A stretch of DNA of 64,000 bases, from contig MBPM02000121.1 in the NCBI GenBank assembly GCA_001695595.3, positions 62,001-126,000 of the forward strand, read 5' to 3'. The position numbers and the translations under genes were made by a program. The stretch's first letter is position 1. Each line of letters begins with the position of its first letter. This document shows positions 58,756-64,000 of this stretch, in pieces. The notes beneath the pieces are model-generated. The model made no database searches. It saw only the letters and a program-made list of their open reading frames with translations, and was not told the origin of the DNA. The stretch is from Plasmopara viticola (Eukaryota > Oomycota > Peronosporomycetes > Peronosporales > Peronosporaceae).

Positions 58756-60400
58756 GTGGTAGGAGAGTACGTAAGAAAGGATATTTCTTACTTCGTAGAA
58801 ACGAAGGAGAATTCGATCACAAATCACCATATGGTTGACGAAGAAGCCTTATTCTCTGAACTAATTGAAAGTTCGGCTAGTCGCTGTGTCCCCGCAGGTA
58901 CGTTTCATTTAAAGACACTAGTAGAGGTACCACATTTTACTAACTTCAAAGGGCTCAAGGCTACTGAATTTTCTGCTAAATTAAAAGCCAGAAATGAGCT
59001 AAGCTGATGGTCTTCGAGACAAAACCTTTTAAGACAGATTCATTTCAGCAGAAAATTTCTAAGATTAAAAAGCAGCGTACGTTGCTTCTAGACTCAGATA
59101 TTTCAAAAGATTTCAATCATTTGGTAAATCGTAACCAAAAAGTTACTCAGAAGGATGTCTAGCGACCCTTTGTCGGACAGTAGAATAATTCACGATATTG
59201 ACCTTGAGCCAGACGCAAAGTACTGAAATATTAAGTAGTACAAGCACAGTGTGAGCTCATTAAGGACTTCTTCGGTGAAATGGCAAACATTATTGCGCAA
59301 AAATCTATACAAGCACACTTATGAAGCCAAATTGAGAGTGACGACTCAAACACATTTATTACAGGCTGAACCGTGCAGCGTTAGCTGCATAAAACGCCCA
59401 CTACAAGGCTGGACGTGTTGCTTGACAGATATTTCGGGTGTACGTTATGCAGTACAGTGGAATTGGGAGTTAGCTCTAATCAATTTTCAATCAGAGAATC
59501 GAATATACTCCCTCATGGCGATCAATACGACTAGCGGAATGCTATGGGAAAGGTAAGTGATGTCACATGGCTGTCAGCGCTCCGACGACCCTTAAGCGTT
59601 TTATCATACATTTTCTCGACAAAACATACCTTGAGGATGCATACGTCCATTACTTTGATGGAGATCAAATGGCTCTGGAGACGCATTTGGGCCAACTTAA
59701 AAAAGTTTCAGGGTCATTAGGACCAAACCGAATATGCTAATATTGCCAAATTTGTCTTTGCGGCAGTTATGATCGAAGCTCTGAGCTGTTTCGCGCACAG
59801 GCATGATGCTCAAGTGAACCCCGAAAAATTTAAAGCCTTTTGACGTGGCCCAGAACGCGATCCCAAAATATTCTGAGGAGGTGGTGTGGCCTAGCCACGT
59901 ATTTGCACAGATACAAAGGTGCTTGTGCAGGTCTAAGATAACCTTTGTCTGATCTGTTGATCTATTGTAAAATGAAAATGAGTGAACTAGCACCAGAATG
60001 CTCTTTAAATTATCGAAGAAATCACTTGTTTTTGCTTTGACGGATAAGATAAAGTCATTTGGCGTCACCTGCGCCGCTTTCGACTGTGTTATAGGCTGCG
60101 CACTTCTACAGCGTTAAAAACGGACACGATCGAGTCATTTCGTTTCAGCTTAGCTCGGGTCAGTCGAACGAAAGTACCTCTTTCATGACTAGTTTGTCAT
60201 GAAGTAAGAACTGGCATAGTTCTCGGTGGGTGATCTGAGTTCCGAACCCTTTGTGGTCGATTCGGATCATGTATTTCTGAGGACGGCGATATATACGCCC
60301 CCCTTGTTAAATAAATGGCAAGATTATTGTAATATTTTTTACATGATAGAAACAAGCCTGCCAAACTCAATGTGATTGCGAGCTGGCTCACATCAGCAAA
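58756..60400 (+). mobile_element. Ty3/gypsy RT and RNase H relic
   Basis: Forward strand. 58756-59007 is an 83-codon frame ending KLKARNELS, probably the PR-RT linker. 59500-59556 reads LMAINTTSGMLWER, equivalent to the RT 'VNTPSGMLWEW'. 59640-59760 is a degraded palm end. Near 60235-60300 the RNase H start is split between frames: EPFVVDSDHVFLRTAIYTPP, matching '.PFVVYTDHASLRTAV.SP'. Stops are frequent. Together with the 53170 and 40860 relics, it shows repeated gypsy insertions, all in the forward direction. Confidence 0.7.
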
Positions 60401-62670
60401 ACTAAAAAGTCTGTGAGCGAAAAGATCAGGCACATGAAATGGATACAAAAAAATGCCGATGTTGCGACATTTCATTGCACGCAAAGATCCCAGTACACTT
60501 GACAGAGATAGTGACTGCGTCACTATAAGTGGGCAGACGATCGGCTTCTTTATAGGGATACGGCAGATACAGCCCGAGAAGTTGTTCCGAATGACTAAGA
60601 CCTAAGTTGATATGCAGGCACACGGCGCTCCAATAGGCGGTTATTAAGACTGTAGAAGAAAGGTTGCTCGGTCCCCACAACGTATTGATTGCCCCACGGT
60701 TGGCCGAGAATGTGAACAGACGGTCAAACCGCGCCTCACACTTTTGGCTCTTTTACATTGCATAACAAGTGTTGGAATTGATACGTTCCAACTTCGGTTT
60801 TGACTTATAGTGCCACCCAAGCCAGATATAGCATTAAGCACTGTTTTGACCAACATAGCAAAACAGCAAGGCTGGTCTTGGACAACGTAATTAATCTCCA
60901 TAACCATTCGGACACAATAGTGCTGTGCGGGTTGCCGCTGCGTTCTGACACATACAGGTTTCATAATTCAAAAGTCGCTTGCTGAGACAGATCGTCAGAC
61001 AGAAAGATCATCCGTGTGTTAAAAAGACATATTTGTACCGAAGCGATTTTTATGGCCAATTTTCCAATTAACAATGCAGTTTACTTCATTTCGGACTTTA
61101 TACACTCATATTGAGGCACCCTAAATTTCACTTATTTTATAAGATAAGATGAGAGCGATTCGGTTCGAGGTCCTCGAACTGCATTGGGAAAGATGCTTTC
61201 TTTTGCATTGATCCTAGGCTTGACCAGCTGGTAGAAGCGTACAGCATTTCCCTCAGACTTTTAACCGAGACGATCGTAAATTATGAGCTGCCATATAACC
61301 ATATAAACAAGGTCGTGCGCATAAGCAACGCATTGGGAAAAGGCTGCTTGACTTATTAATGAGAATCATAATTCTAAAGATCAAATAAACCTTCCGGACG
61401 CTTTGTATGAAATGTTGACCTCTTTCCAAGACCAATAAAGATTCAATAAAGCAACGTCAACTACCGATTCTAAATTTTTGAGCGGTTGCTTAATTCATTT
61501 TCATCTATGTTTATACGAGTACCTCTTTTGTTTGTCTTGAGCGGATGCGATCGTATCTCTTGCTCTTCCGATTGCGCTTGACTAAGTTTTTGCGAGGTCA
61601 GATCATTCTTATCGCTAGCAAATTGGCTTAAAGCTAGAGACCCGGGAGGAAGATGCCTTTTAGATAAGCGGCAAACACTAGCATAATTGTTTTGACATAT
61701 TTTTATTAGTCTAAGGCTTCTTTGCAGCCCTGGCGGGAGAAGAGTCAGGCGAGGGCTTGCCGGATCGCGCGACGCTCCTCGTCGATTAAATTTTATTTTA
61801 AAAAAGAACCAGTTTCATACATAGAGCCGGAGCAAAGACTGCGCTTATAGGCTGCATCTGAGACCCGCATGAAATTCACTTATACGTGGAGCGCTCTGAA
61901 ATACTTTTCCCACCGCGCATTAGGAAAAAGATTTTTCTCCGGCTTCAAACGCAATGTTGATTTGGCCTGACGATGACCAAAAAGGCAGCGAAGATGGATG
62001 CCAGTCGGCTGAGTCATTTAGCGATGACCAAGCTATCTCCCACGAAGGTTCCTTCTTTAGTATTAAAAGGTGCTACTGCACCAAACTCGGCATTTGTGCC
62101 TAAGAATGCTGTTGATGCATAAAAGGAATTATTATAGTATAGACATATCGTTCTGCGATCAGAAAATCATATATCTTTCTGCACGCCTCATCAGTGCAGG
62201 GTCCTGTGTGACCTTGTCCTCTTGTGATGCGCGGAGCTTTGTGCGGAAATCCGCCAGCGAATCAATCCGCTTTAATCAATTCTGCGATTGCACTTAGCAT
62301 AAACACAGATGTGCAAGTGATAAGTGAAAGAGTACAGCGCTTTTTCAAAAAGCATCGCTCAATGGACAGTTTTCGCTCCGAATTGTCGCTCGCTAATATA
62401 ATCTTTGCGTCCTACCGCCGTCGAACTCACTCACATTTCATTTTACAGATATAGTGCGCTGAGCTTCCAAATTTGCCACTTGTAGCCAAGCTCAAGGCGT
62501 GGGGTGTTTTCGCGACGCTCCAACCAGATTAGCATGAAGACGCACTAGTCTGCCGGATAGTGTAGGCAATTCCTTTACAGCATATGTGTACTTGCAACAT
62601 TAAGTACTTGTTTGTTCACGCTGGACCCTTCATGAATCAACTAGTGTCAAAAATCGAAAATAGCTAGTGT
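60401..62670. other. gene-free sequence
   Basis: No gene recognised. Short frames at 60644-60964 (minus) and 62070-62454 (plus) have no motif. A short perfect palindrome, gttcgagg-t-cctcgaac, lies near 61163. Sequence just after 60340 may continue the gypsy RNase H relic (AKLNVIASWLTSAKLKSL). Confidence 0.45.
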
Positions 62671-62683
62671 AATAGCTCCCTTT

Positions 62684-63799
62684 TTTCGGAAAAGGTTGGG
62701 GTGACGCCCTCCTTCCAAGCGCGGGGGCTAAATGCTCGCGCGCTTCGGGCAGGTGCTCTCGGGCATCTGCAGGTCTCTAACGAGTCTCACCCTCGACGCG
62801 ACGGTCTCCAGCACCAGGCCAAACCCCCCTTCCACGCCCTTAACCGCGCCAATCGCATCCGGATTGGCTCCTTTAATGTGAATTCTCTAGGTTCGAAGCG
62901 CAAGAAGCACGAAACACTCCCCGAAGATCTCCGGCGCTACCGCGTCGATATCCTTGGCCTCCGAGAAACCAAGATTTACGATAGAGGTGAGCACCGCATT
63001 GATGACTTCCTTCTAACTCTGATCACCGAAATCCGCCGCCACTGCAACCCGTCGGGCGCCACTCGACACGCCCGATCCCGAGAAGAAACCTGGCACCACA
63101 CTAAGAAGCTCGGAACACTCCTCGGCGATATTAAAGATCTATCCCGACGCAAGTCCCTGGCCACCCTCGCGCTCCACCGCCTCTGGTCCGTCTGGCTCCG
63201 CCCCACGTTCATCTCACCCAAGACACGCATTCGATTGTACAACACCTACGTTCTACCGATTCTGCTGTACAACTGGGCTCTTACCAAGTCAGAGCTCCAC
63301 GGCCTCGAGAGTTTCCATCGCCGCCAGCTTCGCTACGCTCTTGGCTATCGCTACACCCATTTCGAATGCAAGACTCTACGACCTCTGTGATGAGCGGCCG
63401 CTGAGACTACGACTGACACAAGCTCGCTGGCGCCTGTTTGGCCATGTACTTCGCCGCTATCCCGACATTCCAGCTGACCTCCAGATGCGTGCCTTCTTCT
63501 TCTCCACCGCAGCAAAATGGCGCGGACGTTCCCGCACCACGCTCCCCTCGACACTCGACCACAATCTTGTTTCCCGTGGCTCCGGCTTTCGACTCCGGAC
63601 AGCACAAGACCTCGAAGTGGTACGTACCCTTGCACAAGACCGAAAGAAATGGAAGACCCATTTGACCTCGGTGCTGGATGCACTGCCCGCCGAACGAGAC
63701 TCGACGTATGCGGACACCACTCTATGCCGTGGACTAGCCAGACTGAGCCTAGCACGTGCATAACTTGGCAACGCGATAACGTAATACATTACATTACAT
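62684..63799 (+). mobile_element. non-LTR retrotransposon (LINE), internally deleted
   Basis: A 1.1-kb insertion with a perfect 13-bp target-site duplication, aatagctcccttt, at 62671-62683 and 63800-63812, and a 3' tail of tacat-type repeats. The 5' 130 bp and 3' 120 bp match the short copies A and B. One frame (62701-63390) holds an N-terminal apurinic-endonuclease piece (IRIGSFNVNSL, VDILGLRETKI). It then jumps at about 63015 directly into the end of the RT domain (RKSLATLALHRLWSVWLRP, RLYNTYVLPILLYNWALTKS); the RT catalytic core is gone. A frameshift near 63356 moves the C-terminal domain (ISNARLYDLCDERPLRLRL, RWRLFGHVLRRYPDIPADL) into another frame ending at 63763. The copy cannot encode an active polymerase. 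Codon use is GC-rich compared with flanks. Confidence 0.9.
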
Positions 63800-63873
63800 A
63801 ATAGCTCCCTTTGTATATTCGATAATACTTAAAACACGGAAACATTTTATTAAACCTCCACACCTGCCGACCG

Positions 63874-64000
63874 ATGGCCATGTCTGCAAATCCAGAGGCA
63901 TCGAGAGGCGAGAGCTGCAGCGAGCGGCGGTTTTTTGAAGAGCGCGAGCAATTACGTGAGCTACTCAGAAAAGTGATACAGACGCGGCTTCCGACGCCGC
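63874..64000 (+). CDS. 5' end of an unidentified gene
   Basis: An ATG in a gcgATGGCCATG context opens a frame that runs to the window edge (42 codons): MAMSANPEASRGESCSERRF, then FEEREQLRELLRKVIQ. The second part is a charged amphipathic helix, likely the start of a coiled coil. GC content rises and stops disappear compared with the decayed DNA before it. It begins only 62 bases after the LINE's right target-site copy, so the LINE sits in this gene's promoter or 5' UTR region. Too short for identification. Confidence 0.6.
   Translation, partial: MAMSANPEASRGESCSERRFFEEREQLRELLRKVIQTRLPTP

Noticed and set aside
61163..61179. Palindrome gttcgagg-t-cctcgaac
   Set aside because: Only 8 bp arms; frequent by chance in a 64-kb window and without context.
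63351..63789. Minus-strand frames of up to 136 codons over the LINE 3' end
   Set aside because: They are antisense to the recognisable LINE C-terminal domain in a GC-rich tract where shadow ORFs are common.
1..64000. tRNA, rRNA and CRISPR search by eye
   Set aside because: No cloverleaf with a GGTTCGAATCC-type T arm, no rRNA core sequence and no regularly spaced identical repeats were seen.

Overview
The window reads as nuclear DNA of an oomycete (Peronosporales, Phytophthora or downy-mildew type). The evidence is a PUFA-type ELO elongase that closely resembles the Phytophthora proteins, compact genes with 52-104 bp GT-AG introns, flagellar genes of a zoosporic organism, and oomycete-style Ty3/gypsy relics. 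All gene models below were built by hand: exons were joined at GT-AG sites that keep the reading frame and restore known family motifs. No database search was possible.

The layout alternates gene islands with repeat deserts. Island 1 (1-3801) holds a fatty-acid elongase cut by the window edge and an unusual RS-rich/coiled-coil/WD40 protein, both on the minus strand. A gene-free stretch of about 9.6 kb follows, containing a diverged repeat family. Island 2 (13377-15956) is a tight housekeeping group: APC10/DOC1 of the anaphase-promoting complex, a 55-residue DASH/Dam1-like small coiled-coil protein, and the RIO1 kinase, with a 132-bp divergent promoter between the last two. A LINE-derived short insertion and a degenerate two-domain ORF follow. 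About 25 kb of decayed sequence (18-43 kb) comes next, with gypsy RT/RNase H relics and several perfect snap-back palindromes.

Island 3 (43040-48949) is a dense block of four intron-containing genes: a FAM227 protein, a small coiled-coil protein, an SF-assemblin (striated flagellar-root fibre) and a DOT1-like class I methyltransferase. At least two of the four belong to the flagellar apparatus. The coiled-coil gene and SF-assemblin share a 341-bp divergent promoter. The rest (49-63.8 kb) is again a retroelement graveyard with two further gypsy pol relics, a second LINE-derived short insertion and a longer internally deleted LINE. The first exon of another gene begins at 63874.

The most distinctive material is the LINE family. 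It has three insertions, each with a 12-14 bp target-site duplication. Two of them are short derivatives that share the same internal junctions, so they form a SINE-like lineage mobilised in trans. The possible DASH-complex subunit and the flagellar gene block are the most interesting host features.
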